Below are positions 43,269-53,128 of a DNA stretch of 64,000 nt, one piece after another. The translations under genes and the position numbers were made by a program. Within the stretch, counting starts at the first letter, position 1. Each line of letters begins with the position of its first letter. The notes beneath the pieces are model-generated. The model was not told where the DNA came from. It saw only the letters and a list, made by a program, of their open reading frames with translations, and did no database searches. Source of the DNA: Cryobacterium adonitolivorans (GTDB taxonomy: Bacteria > Actinomycetota > Actinomycetes > Actinomycetales > Microbacteriaceae); the NCBI RefSeq assembly GCF_004402695.1, contig NZ_SOFL01000028.1:56566-120565 (forward strand). Reading direction: 5' to 3'.

Positions 43269-44666
43269 CTACAGTTCGGCGGGGACGTTGGCCCGGGAAA
43301 CCTCGACCATGTCGTGGCGTGGGACGACTTTGACGCGCACGCGGCCTTGCTCGGCGCCGAGCGCCAGCTCGTGCTGGTCGAGCCGGTGCCAGCCGTGGAG
43401 GTTGGTGTACTCAACGCCGCGGGCCTCGAGCAGGTCCACGATGCTCTGCTCATCCGGTGCCTCGGGTCGCCACCAGTTGCCGACGTCGTTGATCAGGTGA
43501 CGCACGGTCTCCATCGCGTCGGACTTGGTATGACCGATCAGGCCCACGGGTCCGCGCTTGATCCAGCCGGTGGCGTAGACGCCGTACATCTGCTGGCTGG
43601 CGGTGCTGGACTCGAAGCCGGGCTCACCCTTCCAGAGCACCTGGCCCTCACGGTTGGGGATCACCCCGCGCTTCTTGTCGAACGGGACGCCAGGCAGCGA
43701 GGAGCCGTAGTAGCCGACCGCCCGGTAGATGGCCTGGATCGGCAGCTCGCGGATCTCGCCGGTGCCGACAACGCCGCCATGGCCATCAGGTGCGGTGCGC
43801 TCATACCGGAAGCCGCCCACGTGGCCGTTGCCGTCGTCGGTGACCTCAACCGGGCGGGCGAAGAAGTGCAGATGCAATCGGCGCGACGCCTTGCCCGTCT
43901 CGCGCTTGCGCCACTGGTTGAGCACCTTGTCGATCACGAAGACCTGCTTGTTGCTCGCCACCGCCGCGCGGGCGGCGTCGTCGTAGTCGAAGTCCTCGTC
44001 GTGAACGATGATGTCCACGTCGTTGAGTTCGCCGAGTTCGCGCAGCTCCAGCGGGGTGAACTTCACCGAAGTGGGGCCGCGGCGACCGAACACGTGCACA
44101 TCCGTCACCGGCGAGGCCTTGAGGCCCTCGTAAACGTTGGCGGGGATCTCGGTGGGCAGCAGGTCGTCAGCGTGCTTGGCGAGCATGCGGGAGACATCCA
44201 GCGCCACGTTGCCGTTGCCGATCACGGCGACGGACTGCGCCTCGAGCGGCCAGGTGCGCGGCACGTCGGGGTGGCCGTCGAACCAGCTGACGAACCTGGC
44301 GGCGCCGTAGGAACCCTCAAGTTCGATGCCGGGGATGGGCAAGTTGGCGTCGTGCACGGCACCGGTCGCGAAGATGACCGCGTTGTAGTGCTTCTTGAGG
44401 TCGTGCAGGGTGATGTCGGTGCCGTAGCGCACGTTGCCGAACAGGCGGATGTCGCCGCGGTCGAGCACATCGCGGAGCGCGTTAATGATGCCCTTGATGC
44501 GCGGGTGGTCCGGGGCCACGCCGTACCGCACCAGTCCGTAGGGAGCGGGCAGGTGGTCGAACAGGTCGATCGAAACCTCGAAGTTCCGTTCGGCCTTCAG
44601 GAGGATGTCTGCGGCGTAGATGCCGGCGGGGCCCGCACCGACGATGGCCAATCGCAACTTGGTCAT
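43269..44666 (-). CDS. Ferredoxin/adrenodoxin-type NADP+ reductase (FprA-like)
   Basis: A 465-residue flavoprotein like mycobacterial FprA: FAD site LRLAIVGAGPAGIYAADILL, then HLPAPYGLVRYGVAPDHPRI, the NADP site SVAVIGNGNVALDVSRML, VFGRRGPTSVKFTPLELREL in part and YATGWIKRGPVGLIGHTKSDA. It passes electrons between NADPH and ferredoxin, supporting P450s or other redox enzymes. ATG 44666 follows AAAGG. It lies ten bases downstream of the polyprenyl synthase stop and may be co-transcribed with it. Confidence 0.95.
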   Translation of the reverse strand: MTKLRLAIVGAGPAGIYAADILLKAERNFEVSIDLFDHLPAPYGLVRYGVAPDHPRIKGIINALRDVLDRGDIRLFGNVRYGTDITLHDLKKHYNAVIFATGAVHDANLPIPGIELEGSYGAARFVSWFDGHPDVPRTWPLEAQSVAVIGNGNVALDVSRMLAKHADDLLPTEIPANVYEGLKASPVTDVHVFGRRGPTSVKFTPLELRELGELNDVDIIVHDEDFDYDDAARAAVASNKQVFVIDKVLNQWRKRETGKASRRLHLHFFARPVEVTDDGNGHVGGFRYERTAPDGHGGVVGTGEIRELPIQAIYRAVGYYGSSLPGVPFDKKRGVIPNREGQVLWKGEPGFESSTASQQMYGVYATGWIKRGPVGLIGHTKSDAMETVRHLINDVGNWWRPEAPDEQSIVDLLEARGVEYTNLHGWHRLDQHELALGAEQGRVRVKVVPRHDMVEVSRANVPAEL

Positions 44667-44676
44667 GGAAGCCTTT

Positions 44677-45747
44677 CTAGCTGGATCGCTCGACGATGGT
44701 CTCGGCGAAGCGGGTGAGCGCCTTCTTGACCGAGCCGTTCGGCAGCGGGGCAAGGGCGGCAACGGCATCACGGGCCCAACCGTGGGCCTCCGCGAGGGTC
44801 TGGGTGGTCACGTCGTGTTCCCGAAGCGCTGTGATGGCCGAGTCTGCGGCCTCGGTGGCCACGCCCTGGCTCTTCATCACATCGGCCTCGAGTCGGGCGA
44901 CGAGCTCGGCGGCCCCCGCATCCGTGGCGGCCCGCTCGCGCAGGCGCAGCAGCGGCAGGGTGGCCACGCCGGCGCGCAGGTCGGTGCCGGGGACCTTGCC
45001 GGTCTCCTTCGGCTGCGGGGAGAGGTCCAGCACGTCGTCGATGAGCTGGAAGGCAACGCCGATCCGCTCGCCGAACTGCACGACGGGTTCCTCGAACTCC
45101 GCGGGGGCGTTGGAGAAGATGATGCCGGCCTGCGCCGCGGCAGCGATGAGGGAACCGGTCTTGTCGGCGAGCACCTGGATGTAGTGATCGACGGGGTCTT
45201 CACCGTCCTTGGGGCCGATGGTCTCGTGCAGCTGGCCCAGCACGAGGCGTTCGAAGGTGTCGCCCTGCAGCCGCACGGCGCGTTCGCCGAGTCGGCCCAT
45301 CAGCTGGTTGGCGCGGGAGAACAGCAGGTCACCGGCGAGGATGGCGATGGAGTTGCCCCAGACCACCTGGGCGCTGGGTACTCCGCGACGCTTCTCGGCG
45401 TCATCCATCACGTCGTCGTGGTAGAGCGAGGCGAGATGGGTGATCTCGATGGCGGCGGCGGCCTTGATGACATCGGGTACGGTGCCGTCGCCGAGGTGCG
45501 AGGTGAGCAGCGCGAGCATCGGACGCACCCGCTTGCCGCCGGCATCGAGCAGGTACCGGCTCGTGACCGAAGCGATTTCGTCTGCGAACACGAGTTCGCC
45601 CAGCAGGGTCGTCGTGACGTTGTCCAACCCTGACTCGATGCTGGCCGCCAGACCGCGGTCGGCGGAGGTGGAGAAGATGCGATCGCTCAGGCCCAGCTGC
45701 GACGTTACCGACGGGCTCCGGCGGGCCACGGGGGCGGTCAATTTCAC
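44677..45747 (-). CDS. Polyprenyl diphosphate synthase (menaquinone side chain)
   Basis: A 356-residue trans-prenyltransferase: GGKRVRPMLALLTSHL, first Asp-rich motif LYHDDVMDDAEKRRG, KTGSLIAAAAQAG and second motif FQLIDDVLDLSPQPKETGK. It elongates allylic diphosphates with IPP, most likely to the long chain that MenA attaches. Chain length is not predictable here. GTG start. Its neighbour upstream is the menaquinone methyltransferase gene. Confidence 0.95.
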   Translation of the reverse strand: MKLTAPVARRSPSVTSQLGLSDRIFSTSADRGLAASIESGLDNVTTTLLGELVFADEIASVTSRYLLDAGGKRVRPMLALLTSHLGDGTVPDVIKAAAAIEITHLASLYHDDVMDDAEKRRGVPSAQVVWGNSIAILAGDLLFSRANQLMGRLGERAVRLQGDTFERLVLGQLHETIGPKDGEDPVDHYIQVLADKTGSLIAAAAQAGIIFSNAPAEFEEPVVQFGERIGVAFQLIDDVLDLSPQPKETGKVPGTDLRAGVATLPLLRLRERAATDAGAAELVARLEADVMKSQGVATEAADSAITALREHDVTTQTLAEAHGWARDAVAALAPLPNGSVKKALTRFAETIVERSS

Positions 45748-45778
45748 TCTGTCAGCCTAACTATCGGATCTGGGAGTT

Positions 45779-46504
45779 TCAGGAGGTTGTTTCGGGGGCG
45801 TCGGCGGTCTTGATTCCGCGGTGCAGAGCCACGATACCGACAGTGAGGTTGCGGTACGCGACGGCGTCGTACCCGGCGTCGCGGAGCCAGGCGCTGAGCG
45901 TGGGCTGGTCCGGCCAGGCTGCGATCGATTCACCCAGGTAGTCGTAGGCCTCGGCGTTGGAGGAGGCCAGCTTGACGATGCGCGGCATCACGTGGTTCAG
46001 GTAGGCGAAGTAACCCAGCTGGATCGGCGTGAACGGCGGGGTGGAGAACTCGCAGATGACCACCCGGCCGCCGGGCTTGGTGACCCGGTAGAACTCGGCG
46101 ATGGCCTTCCTGGGCTCGACGACGTTGCGCAGCCCGAACGAAATGGTGACGGCGTCGAACTCGCCGTCCTTGAACGGCAGTTTGGTCGCATCCGCCTGCA
46201 CGAACTCCACATTGGGGTTGTCGCCGTGCCGCTCACGGCCGACCTTGATCATGCCCTCGGAGAAGTCGGCGGCCACGACATGGGCGCCGGTGTGCGCCAG
46301 CGCCACGCTCGAGGTGCCCGTGCCGGCGGCGATGTCGAGAATCCGCTCGCCCGGTTGCGGGTTGACGGCCCGCGTGGTCGCGACGCGCCACAGGGACGCA
46401 TTGCCCACGGACAGCAACGCGTTGGTGCGGTCGTAGTGCGTCGAGACCAGATCGAACATGGCTGCGACCTGTGCTGGCTGCTTATTAAGATCTGCTCTAC
46501 TCAC
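45779..46504 (-). CDS. menG: Demethylmenaquinone methyltransferase
   Basis: A 241-residue UbiE/MenG protein: VAAMFDLVSTHYDRTNALLS, motif I ERILDIAAGTGTSSVALA, then AVTISFGLRNVVEPRKAIAEF and GGRVVICEFSTPPF. It methylates demethylmenaquinone with SAM, the last step of the pathway. It lies with the polyprenyl synthase on the minus strand and is divergent from menF. Confidence 0.96.
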   Translation of the reverse strand: MSRADLNKQPAQVAAMFDLVSTHYDRTNALLSVGNASLWRVATTRAVNPQPGERILDIAAGTGTSSVALAHTGAHVVAADFSEGMIKVGRERHGDNPNVEFVQADATKLPFKDGEFDAVTISFGLRNVVEPRKAIAEFYRVTKPGGRVVICEFSTPPFTPIQLGYFAYLNHVMPRIVKLASSNAEAYDYLGESIAAWPDQPTLSAWLRDAGYDAVAYRNLTVGIVALHRGIKTADAPETTS

Positions 46505-46570
46505 CCGCCCATTCTAGATTGCGCTGGGCCGCAGACCGGGTATCCGCGGGCGCGGGCGTAGGGTAGACGA

Positions 46571-47803
46571 GTGAATGCGCCCGCTCTAACGGTTGAAACC
46601 TCCCCGATTGCCGACATTCGCCAATTGATCCTGTTGCTCGACGAGCGCACGCCGCTGCTCTGGATGCGCCGCAATCAGGGCCTCGCCGGTTTCGGCAGCG
46701 CACTGCGCCTCGAGTTTTCCGGGCCCACCCGGATGACGGATGCCGCCGCCGCGTGGCGCGACGTCGTCGCGGCCGCCACGGTCACAGACCCGCTCGCCCG
46801 CACCGGGACCGGGCTTCTGGCTTTCGGCACCTTCGCCTTCGACGACTCCTCCAGCCAGACCAGCGTGCTGATCGTGCCCGAGTTGATCGTGGGCCGCGAG
46901 GACGGCCAGTGCTGGGTCACCCGGATCTGGCCCACCGGCCAGGCCGCTCCCGAGACTCCGCTGGCCATGCGCCCGCTCGGCGACGAGTACCGCATCTCGC
47001 TCCTGCCCGGCGCGTTGAAGCCGGCCGGCTACCGCGACGCGGTGGCGGCCGCCGTTGCGCGCATCGGCGCCCAGGACCTGAGCAAGGTGGTGCTGGCGCG
47101 CGACCTCGTCGGCCACCTGCCGGCCGAGTCCGACCTGCGCCGGCTGCTGACCGAGCTGGCGCTGGGGTACCCGGACTGCTGGACCTATGCCGTCGACGGC
47201 CTCGTCGGATCCAGCCCGGAGACCCTCATCCGGGCGGACCACAACGAGGTCAACGCCCGGGTGCTCGCCGGCACCATCTCCCGCGGGGCGGATGCGGCGG
47301 CCGACATCGAGGCCGCGCTCGCGCTGGCCACGTCGAGCAAGGACGGCGACGAACATGAGTTCGCCGTGCAGAGCGTGCTGGCCGCGCTGCGCCCGCACAC
47401 CTCGGTTCTCACGACCAGCGAGATCCCGTTCACGGTGAAGCTGCCGAACCTGTGGCACCTGGCCACCGACCTCGAGGGCACCCTGAGCGACGGCTCCACG
47501 TCGCTCGACCTCATCGCGGCAATGCACCCGACCGCGGCCGTCGCCGGCACGCCAACCCGGGAGGCGCTCGCGCTCATCCGCGAACTCGAACCCTTCGACC
47601 GTGGTCGCTATGCCGGGCCGGTGGGCTGGGTGGGCGCCGACGGCGACGGCGAGTGGGCCATCGCGCTCCGCTGCGCGCAGGTCTCCCCCGCCGGGGACGT
47701 CACGGCCTACGCCGGCTGCGGCATCGTGTTGGATTCGGTTCCCGACCGCGAACTGGCCGAGACCAAGATGAAGTTTCGCCCCGTGGTCGAGGCCTTCGGC
47801 TAG
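46571..47803 (+). CDS. menF: Isochorismate synthase
   Basis: A 410-residue chorismate-binding enzyme. The C-terminal half carries the family motifs: LSKVVLARDLVGHLP, GLVGSSPETLI, VLAGTISRGAD, EHEFAVQSVLAAL, LWHLATDLEGTL, HPTAAVAGTP and GRYAGPVGWVGADGDGEWAIALRCAQV in segments. It converts chorismate to isochorismate, the committed step to menaquinone. Entry to siderophore or salicylate synthesis is an alternative, but the surrounding men genes favour menaquinone. Confidence 0.95.
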   Translation: MNAPALTVETSPIADIRQLILLLDERTPLLWMRRNQGLAGFGSALRLEFSGPTRMTDAAAAWRDVVAAATVTDPLARTGTGLLAFGTFAFDDSSSQTSVLIVPELIVGREDGQCWVTRIWPTGQAAPETPLAMRPLGDEYRISLLPGALKPAGYRDAVAAAVARIGAQDLSKVVLARDLVGHLPAESDLRRLLTELALGYPDCWTYAVDGLVGSSPETLIRADHNEVNARVLAGTISRGADAAADIEAALALATSSKDGDEHEFAVQSVLAALRPHTSVLTTSEIPFTVKLPNLWHLATDLEGTLSDGSTSLDLIAAMHPTAAVAGTPTREALALIRELEPFDRGRYAGPVGWVGADGDGEWAIALRCAQVSPAGDVTAYAGCGIVLDSVPDRELAETKMKFRPVVEAFG

Positions 47804-47842
47804 CAGCCGCCCAGACATCCGCGGGCCGGCCGCAGACTGCGC

Positions 47843-48151
47843 CTATCCGGGCAGGTTGTTGACCTGGGTCACCATGGAGACGACCACGATCACGTCGACC
47901 ACGATGTTGGTCAGTACGGCCAGGATCGAGAGGATCAGGGCGGTCAGGCCCAGCTCCGGACGATTCGAGCGACGCCTCGCCACGAGGCCGAGGGTCACGC
48001 CGGTGGTGCCGAGGATCAGGCCCAGCACGGGCATCCAGCCGCCGAGGAAAGCGACGACGCCAATTATCATGGCGGACACCGCGAGTGTGTCGGCGCGGGC
48101 GCGGGCCGGTGGGAAGGCGGCCGGTGCTGGTGATGCGGTTCTACCGGGCAT
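47843..48151 (-). CDS. Small membrane protein (DUF4190-like)
   Basis: A 102-residue protein with a Pro/Ala-rich N-terminus and three hydrophobic segments (LAVSAMIIGVVAFLGGWMPVL, LGLILGTTGVTLGLVA, LGLTALILSILAVLTNIVVD). The ATG at 48151 is preceded by AAGGAG at seven bases. The layout is that of DUF4190-type proteins; function unknown. Confidence 0.75.
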   Translation of the reverse strand: MPGRTASPAPAAFPPARARADTLAVSAMIIGVVAFLGGWMPVLGLILGTTGVTLGLVARRRSNRPELGLTALILSILAVLTNIVVDVIVVVSMVTQVNNLPG

Positions 48152-48273
48152 GGCGCGCTCCTTGGCCGTTCCCGCACATCTGGCAGGGAATGAGAGCAAC
48201 GGTACCAAACCCGCCAACGCCCCGCACCGCCGCCTCCCGGGGAGAGTGCAACAGAAGAGGCCCGTCTCCGCAG

Positions 48274-50040
48274 CTAGCGGGCCAGGGGTACCTCGACGAG
48301 GATCGGGCCGCTGGCCGGGGCAGTGAGCGCCGATTCGAGGGTGCTGCGGGTGGCGGCGCGCGTGTAGTCCCAGCCGTAGGCGGTGGCGAGGGCCTCGAGG
48401 TTCACCTGATGCGGGGTGAAGAGCACCCTGTCGATGGCGGACGGGGCGGCCGTGGCCGCCACCTCGAGACCGTCGAAGATGGTGCCGCCGCCGTCGTTGC
48501 CCACGATCACCTGCAGCCGCGGCCGCACCTCACCGGGCGCGATCAGCAGTGAGCCGACGTCGTGCAGCAGGGTCACGTCGCCGACGAGCAGCCGGGTCGT
48601 GCCCGTCGAAAGCGGATGCGCACCCGCCTGGCTGGCCAACGCGATGCCCAGCGCCGTGGCGATGGTGCCGTCGATGCCGGCCAGGCCCCGGTTGGAGTGC
48701 ACGGGGATCTTCTTGCCGGTGACCCGGGTGTCCAGCTCGCGGATCAGCCTGGATGCGCCGAGCACCAGGCGGTCGTGCGGCCAGGACGCGCGCCAGACGG
48801 CGTCGGCGAGGATCGCCCGGGTGACCGGTGCCCTCATCGCGGCGAACTCAGCCTTGGTCATGCCGTGGGCACCGAAAGCCGGGGCGTCGAGCTGGGTGTC
48901 CTGGGCCAGGATGTTCCTGCTCGCCATCACCCACCTGCCCGCCCAGGCCCGGGCCTCGCGAGTGCCCGCAACGGCGATCGCCGTGTCGGAGGCGACGACG
49001 GCACGCTCGAACCTGGCAACCCGGTGGCCGGGGTTGTACCACTCGAGACCTGCGGGGGCCACGACGATGGTCTCCACGTCATCGCGCAGCACGAGCGCCG
49101 GGATCTCCCGGCTGAGAGTGGGGTGGCCGAACACGATCACGCGCTGCACCTGGCCTCCGAAGTCGGCGTGCCCGAGCAGTTCGCGGTAGGCCACGACAAG
49201 GTTCGGGCCGAACCTGGCACCACTGGAGACCTCGGCGATCAGCGGCCAGCCGGCGAGACGGGCGAGCTCCTCCGCGGCCGGCCCGGCACCCGCGCCGGCC
49301 ACGACGACGGTGCGGGGACCTGGCGGCAACGCAAGCGGCGGGCCGGCGTTGACAGCGGGCGCCGCCGCATCCGGCCGGCTAGGCGACGCATCGGCGGCGA
49401 CGGCTGCGAGGTCGACGGCGGCCGACAGCGGCTCGCGGAACGCCAGGTTCAGCTGCACGGGTCCGGGGTTGTTCGTCTGGGTACCCAGCGCCGTCGCGTA
49501 CGCAAGCCGCGCCAGGGCGGTCGCGGCTTCGGACTCCCCCACGGTTCCGTCGGGGGCGGCCACGTCCGTGCAGAGGCGCACGGCCCCGGCGAAGATGCCC
49601 GGCTGCACCGTGGTCTGGTTCGAGCGGATGCCCCGCAGCTCGGCCGGCCTGTCGGCGGTGAGCAGGATCATGGGCACCACGGAGTGGTGTGCCTCGAGTA
49701 CCGCGGGGTGAAGGTTGGCCACGGCGGTGCCGGAGGTGCAGACCACGAGCGCGGGGCGCCCGCTCTCGATGGCAAGCCCGAGCGCGAGGAACCCGGCGCC
49801 GCGCTCGTCGATACGCACGTGCAGGCGCAGCAGGCCGAGGCGTTCGAATTCGGCAGCGGCCAGGGCCAGCGCCTGGGACCGTGACCCCGGGCTGAGCACG
49901 ATGTCGCGCACGCCGAGGCTCACGAACTCGGCCAGCAACGCCACGCTGAAGTCGGTGGCGGGGCTGCTGGCCGCAACCTGATGCACGGGTGCCGTGTCAG
50001 GCGGGGTGGTCGAACCGATGTCCTCGGTGGTCTCAGGCAT
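48274..50040 (-). CDS. menD: 2-succinyl-5-enolpyruvyl-6-hydroxy-3-cyclohexene-1-carboxylate synthase
   Basis: A 588-residue ThDP enzyme. The N-terminal part has [37 protein letters not shown] (ThDP-activating Glu) and [24 protein letters not shown] in part; the C-terminal part has [20 protein letters not shown] and [11 protein letters not shown]. It condenses isochorismate with 2-oxoglutarate. ATG 50040 overlaps the end of the upstream small membrane gene by eight bases. Confidence 0.96.
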   Translation of the reverse strand: MPETTEDIGSTTPPDTAPVHQVAASSPATDFSVALLAEFVSLGVRDIVLSPGSRSQALALAAAEFERLGLLRLHVRIDERGAGFLALGLAIESGRPALVVCTSGTAVANLHPAVLEAHHSVVPMILLTADRPAELRGIRSNQTTVQPGIFAGAVRLCTDVAAPDGTVGESEAATALARLAYATALGTQTNNPGPVQLNLAFREPLSAAVDLAAVAADASPSRPDAAAPAVNAGPPLALPPGPRTVVVAGAGAGPAAEELARLAGWPLIAEVSSGARFGPNLVVAYRELLGHADFGGQVQRVIVFGHPTLSREIPALVLRDDVETIVVAPAGLEWYNPGHRVARFERAVVASDTAIAVAGTREARAWAGRWVMASRNILAQDTQLDAPAFGAHGMTKAEFAAMRAPVTRAILADAVWRASWPHDRLVLGASRLIRELDTRVTGKKIPVHSNRGLAGIDGTIATALGIALASQAGAHPLSTGTTRLLVGDVTLLHDVGSLLIAPGEVRPRLQVIVGNDGGGTIFDGLEVAATAAPSAIDRVLFTPHQVNLEALATAYGWDYTRAATRSTLESALTAPASGPILVEVPLAR

Positions 50041-50467
50041 CCCGTCGGCCCGGCTGGTCGCCCTCACCGGGTTCGGTTTTCTTGGGGTCGACTCCGGCGG
50101 TGCCGGGACGGGGCGCCTCGTCGGCCGGCGGGTCCATCTTGTCGAAATCGGCCAGTTCCTGCTCGAGATCGCGGATGCGCTGGTCCTGGTCCTTCACGCG
50201 GTCCAGACCACGCAGAAAGTCAGGGTCGTCGTCGGGGGCCATCGACCGGGTGACCCTGCCGCCGGGGTTGGCGGTGTTGCTGCGGCGGCCGCGGCCGATC
50301 ACCAGCCACAGGACGGCGCCGAGAACAGGAAGCAGGATGATCATCAGGATCCATGCCCACCGGGGCACGCCACGTATGCGATTGCGGTCGAACAGCGCGC
50401 AATCCACCACTGCATAGACGGTGAGAATGACGACAACGACTCCGAGGCCGAACAACAGGCGGAACAT
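50033..50467 (-). CDS. PLD-nuclease-N-like membrane protein
   Basis: A 144-residue protein with two membrane helices ([22 protein letters not shown] and [22 protein letters not shown]) and a charged cytoplasmic tail containing a coiled coil ([19 protein letters not shown]). The helices match the short PLDc_N domain found in many actinobacterial membrane proteins. It overlaps menD and is probably co-transcribed with it; function unknown. Confidence 0.85.
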   Translation of the reverse strand: MFRLLFGLGVVVVILTVYAVVDCALFDRNRIRGVPRWAWILMIILLPVLGAVLWLVIGRGRRSNTANPGGRVTRSMAPDDDPDFLRGLDRVKDQDQRIRDLEQELADFDKMDPPADEAPRPGTAGVDPKKTEPGEGDQPGRRDA

Positions 50468-50537
50468 ACGGCCAATTGTAGGCCGGTCAGCCGAGAGATC
50501 GGTGAGTACTCACAGCGGCACGGTTTAAGCTGCAGGT

Positions 50538-50828
50538 ATGAAAGCTGTTCCAGCCTGGTTGGTGTTCACCGTGCTCCGAGTCCTGATGTTCGCCGTGCCG
50601 TTCGTGATCCTGTCGCTGCTGGGCATCGAGGGCTGGTTGGCGGCACTGCTCGCCGCCGTGATCGGCCTGTGCCTGTCCTACATTTTCCTTCGCGCCCGGC
50701 GCGACACCGTGGCCCGCGGTCTCTACGCCGTGCGGCACCGCGACAAGGAACCTGTGCACCCGGACGCCGAGTCCGAGGACGCCGCGGTCGACCGCGCTGA
50801 GGCCGGCCACACCCCGCCTGCGCCCTGA
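50538..50828 (+). CDS. Small membrane protein (DUF4229)
   Basis: A 96-residue protein: two membrane helices (WLVFTVLRVLMFAVPFVILS, WLAALLAAVIGLCLSYIFL), then RARRDTVARGLYAVRHRDK and an acidic tail. This is the DUF4229 pattern, usually next to men genes in actinobacteria. It is divergent from the menD operon. Function unknown. Confidence 0.85.
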   Translation: MKAVPAWLVFTVLRVLMFAVPFVILSLLGIEGWLAALLAAVIGLCLSYIFLRARRDTVARGLYAVRHRDKEPVHPDAESEDAAVDRAEAGHTPPAP

Positions 50829-50867
50829 CCCTCCGCTGAGCCGGCAGCACGCCGCTCTGTTGTGAGG

Positions 50868-51908
50868 TTACAGGGCGAAGGCCAGCCCGAGCAGGATGCC
50901 GTAGAGCAGCGCCGCCAGGCTGGTGAGCTTGAGCGCCAGGATCAGTTCCTTGGCCGTCTTCGCGGTCGCCACGATCAGGCAGGCCGGCAGCACCAGCAGC
51001 AGCACGAAGAAGGTGAACCAGGCCAGCGGGTAGAACAGCGCGAAGAAGCCCGCGATGGCGAAGGGCACCAGCAGGAACACGCAGAACACCACACGGGAGG
51101 CCCTGGCGCCGATCCACACGGCGAGGGTGCGCTTGCCGGCCACCTTGTCCGGCTTGATGTCGCGCAGGTTGTTCACCATCAAGACGCCGCAGGCGATCAG
51201 GCCGATGGCCACGGCGCTCAGCCAGCTCTCCACGTTGACGGTGCCCACCTGTACGTAGGTGGTTCCGGTGGTGGCCACCAGGCCGAAGAAGACGAACACG
51301 AAGAGTTCACCCAGGCCCAGGTAGCCGTAGGGCTTCTTGCCGCCGGTGTAGAACCAAGCCGCCACGATGGCCAGGGCTCCGACGGTGAGCAGCCACCAGT
51401 ATTGGCTCACGACCACGAGCACCAGTCCGGCGACGGCGGCGACGCCGAAGAAGGCCAGCGCCACGGTCAGCACGGCGCGGGGTTTGGCGGCTCCACCGCC
51501 GGTGAGGCGGGCCGGGCCGACCCGGTGGTTGTCGGTGCCGCGGATGCCGTCGGAATAGTCGTTCGCGTAGTTCACGCCGATCTGCAGGCTCACCGCCACC
51601 ACCAACGCGAGCAGTGCCCGCACCCAGTGGAACTCGCCGGCGCCACCGGCCACGACGGCGGCTCCCGTTCCCAGCGCCACGGGTGCGACGGCCAGAGGCA
51701 GGGTGCGGAGGCGCGCGCCGGAGATCCAGTCGCCGGCTGTGGCCGGTCCGCTGCGTCCGGGTCCGGTCATCGCACCGTTCTTCCGGGCTGGATTGCCCGA
51801 CTTCGCCGAGTTCCTGTGCCCGACCGGTGCCGCGTTCCGGGCACCGTTCTGGCCGGTCTGACGGGATTTCTGTTGTTTCGGCTCGTTCGGCCGCGCTCCA
51901 TTAGCCAC
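50868..51908 (-). CDS. menA: 1,4-dihydroxy-2-naphthoate polyprenyltransferase
   Basis: A UbiA-family membrane enzyme with about eight to nine helices. The substrate motifs are VNYANDYSDGIRGTDNHRVGP (first Asp motif) and VNNLRDIKPDKVAGKRTLAV (second). It attaches the polyprenyl chain to DHNA. From GTG 51908 the protein has a ~60-residue basic Ala/Asn-rich N-terminus; ATG 51770 would remove most of it and is also possible. Confidence 0.95.
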   Translation of the reverse strand: MANGARPNEPKQQKSRQTGQNGARNAAPVGHRNSAKSGNPARKNGAMTGPGRSGPATAGDWISGARLRTLPLAVAPVALGTGAAVVAGGAGEFHWVRALLALVVAVSLQIGVNYANDYSDGIRGTDNHRVGPARLTGGGAAKPRAVLTVALAFFGVAAVAGLVLVVVSQYWWLLTVGALAIVAAWFYTGGKKPYGYLGLGELFVFVFFGLVATTGTTYVQVGTVNVESWLSAVAIGLIACGVLMVNNLRDIKPDKVAGKRTLAVWIGARASRVVFCVFLLVPFAIAGFFALFYPLAWFTFFVLLLVLPACLIVATAKTAKELILALKLTSLAALLYGILLGLAFAL

Positions 51909-51974
51909 GCCATCATGTTACTGGCCGCGTCCGGGTGCCCGCCGGGCTCCCCGGCATCCGGTACGGCCGCCGCC

Positions 51975-53120
51975 TCAGCGCGCGATCAGCGCTTCCAACG
52001 CCTGCCGGTCCGGCTTTCCGGAGGCCAGGAGCGGGATGGTCTCGACGGTCACGATGCGAGCGGGGCGGGCGGCTCGGCCCAGAGCCGAAGCTGCGGCGGC
52101 GCGCACGGATTCCAGCGCCGGCGCCACGGTCGCGGCCAGCACGACCACCGGCGCCTGCCCCCAGACAGGGTCGGCCGCGCGCACGACGAAGGCCTCGCCC
52201 AGGCCGGGAAGGGTGCGCACCAGGGTCTCGACGGCATCCAGCGACACCTTCTCGCCGCCGGAGACGATCACGTTGTCGGCCCGGCCGGTGACGCTCACGG
52301 TGCCGTCGGCGGCGACCGTGCCCAGGTCGCCCGTGCGGTACCAGCGCACGCCCTGGTCGTCCAGGAATCTGTCGCCGGTGCGCTCCGCGTCGTCGAGGTA
52401 CCCGTCGGAGAGCACCGCACCGCTGATCTCGAGCTGACCGTCGACGGCGCGCACCAGGGTGTTGCCGATCGGGACGCCGTCGTACACGCAGCCGCCGGCG
52501 GTCTCCGACGACCCATAGGTGCGCAACACCCGGATCCGGTGCCGTGCGGCCCGGTCGATCAGAGCCGGGGCGACGGCCTGGCCGCCCACGAGGATGCCGG
52601 TGAACCGGCGGAGCACGGCCAGGATCGCCGGGTCGGCGTCCGCGGCATCCAGCAGCCGGGCCAGCTGCACGGGCACCAGCGAGGTGAAGCGCAACGGTTC
52701 GGCGAGGCGGCCGGCATACTCGGCGAACACAACCGGGTCGAAGTGACCCGGCGGAAGCAGTACGGGCTCGGTGCCGGCCGCGATCGACCGCACGAGCACC
52801 TGTACCCCGGCGATGTAATGAGCGGGCAGGGCCAGCAGCCACTGACCGTCGCCGCCGAGGGCGACGCTCGATGCCGCCGCGGAGGCTAGCAACGCGTCGG
52901 TGCTGAGCATCACCCGCTTGGGCGCGGCCGTCGAGCCCGACGTTTCGATCACCACGGCCACGCGGCGCGGCACAAGCCCGAGCCAGTCCCGGCCGGAGCC
53001 GGTTCCGTTCTGGGCCGAAGGCGCCGGCAGCAGCGCGTCGCCGGTGGCGGAGAGCGCCAGGCGCAACTCTGCCAGCAGGTGCAGCGGATCCCCGACGGGA
53101 ACGACGCGAACGGGCCTCAC
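51975..53120 (-). CDS. menE: o-Succinylbenzoate-CoA ligase
   Basis: A short acyl-adenylating enzyme of 381 residues, as in actinobacterial MenE. It has the P-loop-like VAVVIETSGSTAAPKRVMLS, the RVLRTYGSSETAGGCVYDG motif, WYRTGDLGTVAADG and VSVTGRADNVIVSGGEKVSL. It activates o-succinylbenzoate to its CoA ester. The GTG start lies directly after menB's... upstream neighbour, with AGGAGA overlapping the menB stop codon. Confidence 0.94.
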   Translation of the reverse strand: MRPVRVVPVGDPLHLLAELRLALSATGDALLPAPSAQNGTGSGRDWLGLVPRRVAVVIETSGSTAAPKRVMLSTDALLASAAASSVALGGDGQWLLALPAHYIAGVQVLVRSIAAGTEPVLLPPGHFDPVVFAEYAGRLAEPLRFTSLVPVQLARLLDAADADPAILAVLRRFTGILVGGQAVAPALIDRAARHRIRVLRTYGSSETAGGCVYDGVPIGNTLVRAVDGQLEISGAVLSDGYLDDAERTGDRFLDDQGVRWYRTGDLGTVAADGTVSVTGRADNVIVSGGEKVSLDAVETLVRTLPGLGEAFVVRAADPVWGQAPVVVLAATVAPALESVRAAAASALGRAARPARIVTVETIPLLASGKPDRQALEALIAR

Positions 53121-53128
53121 CGCATCTC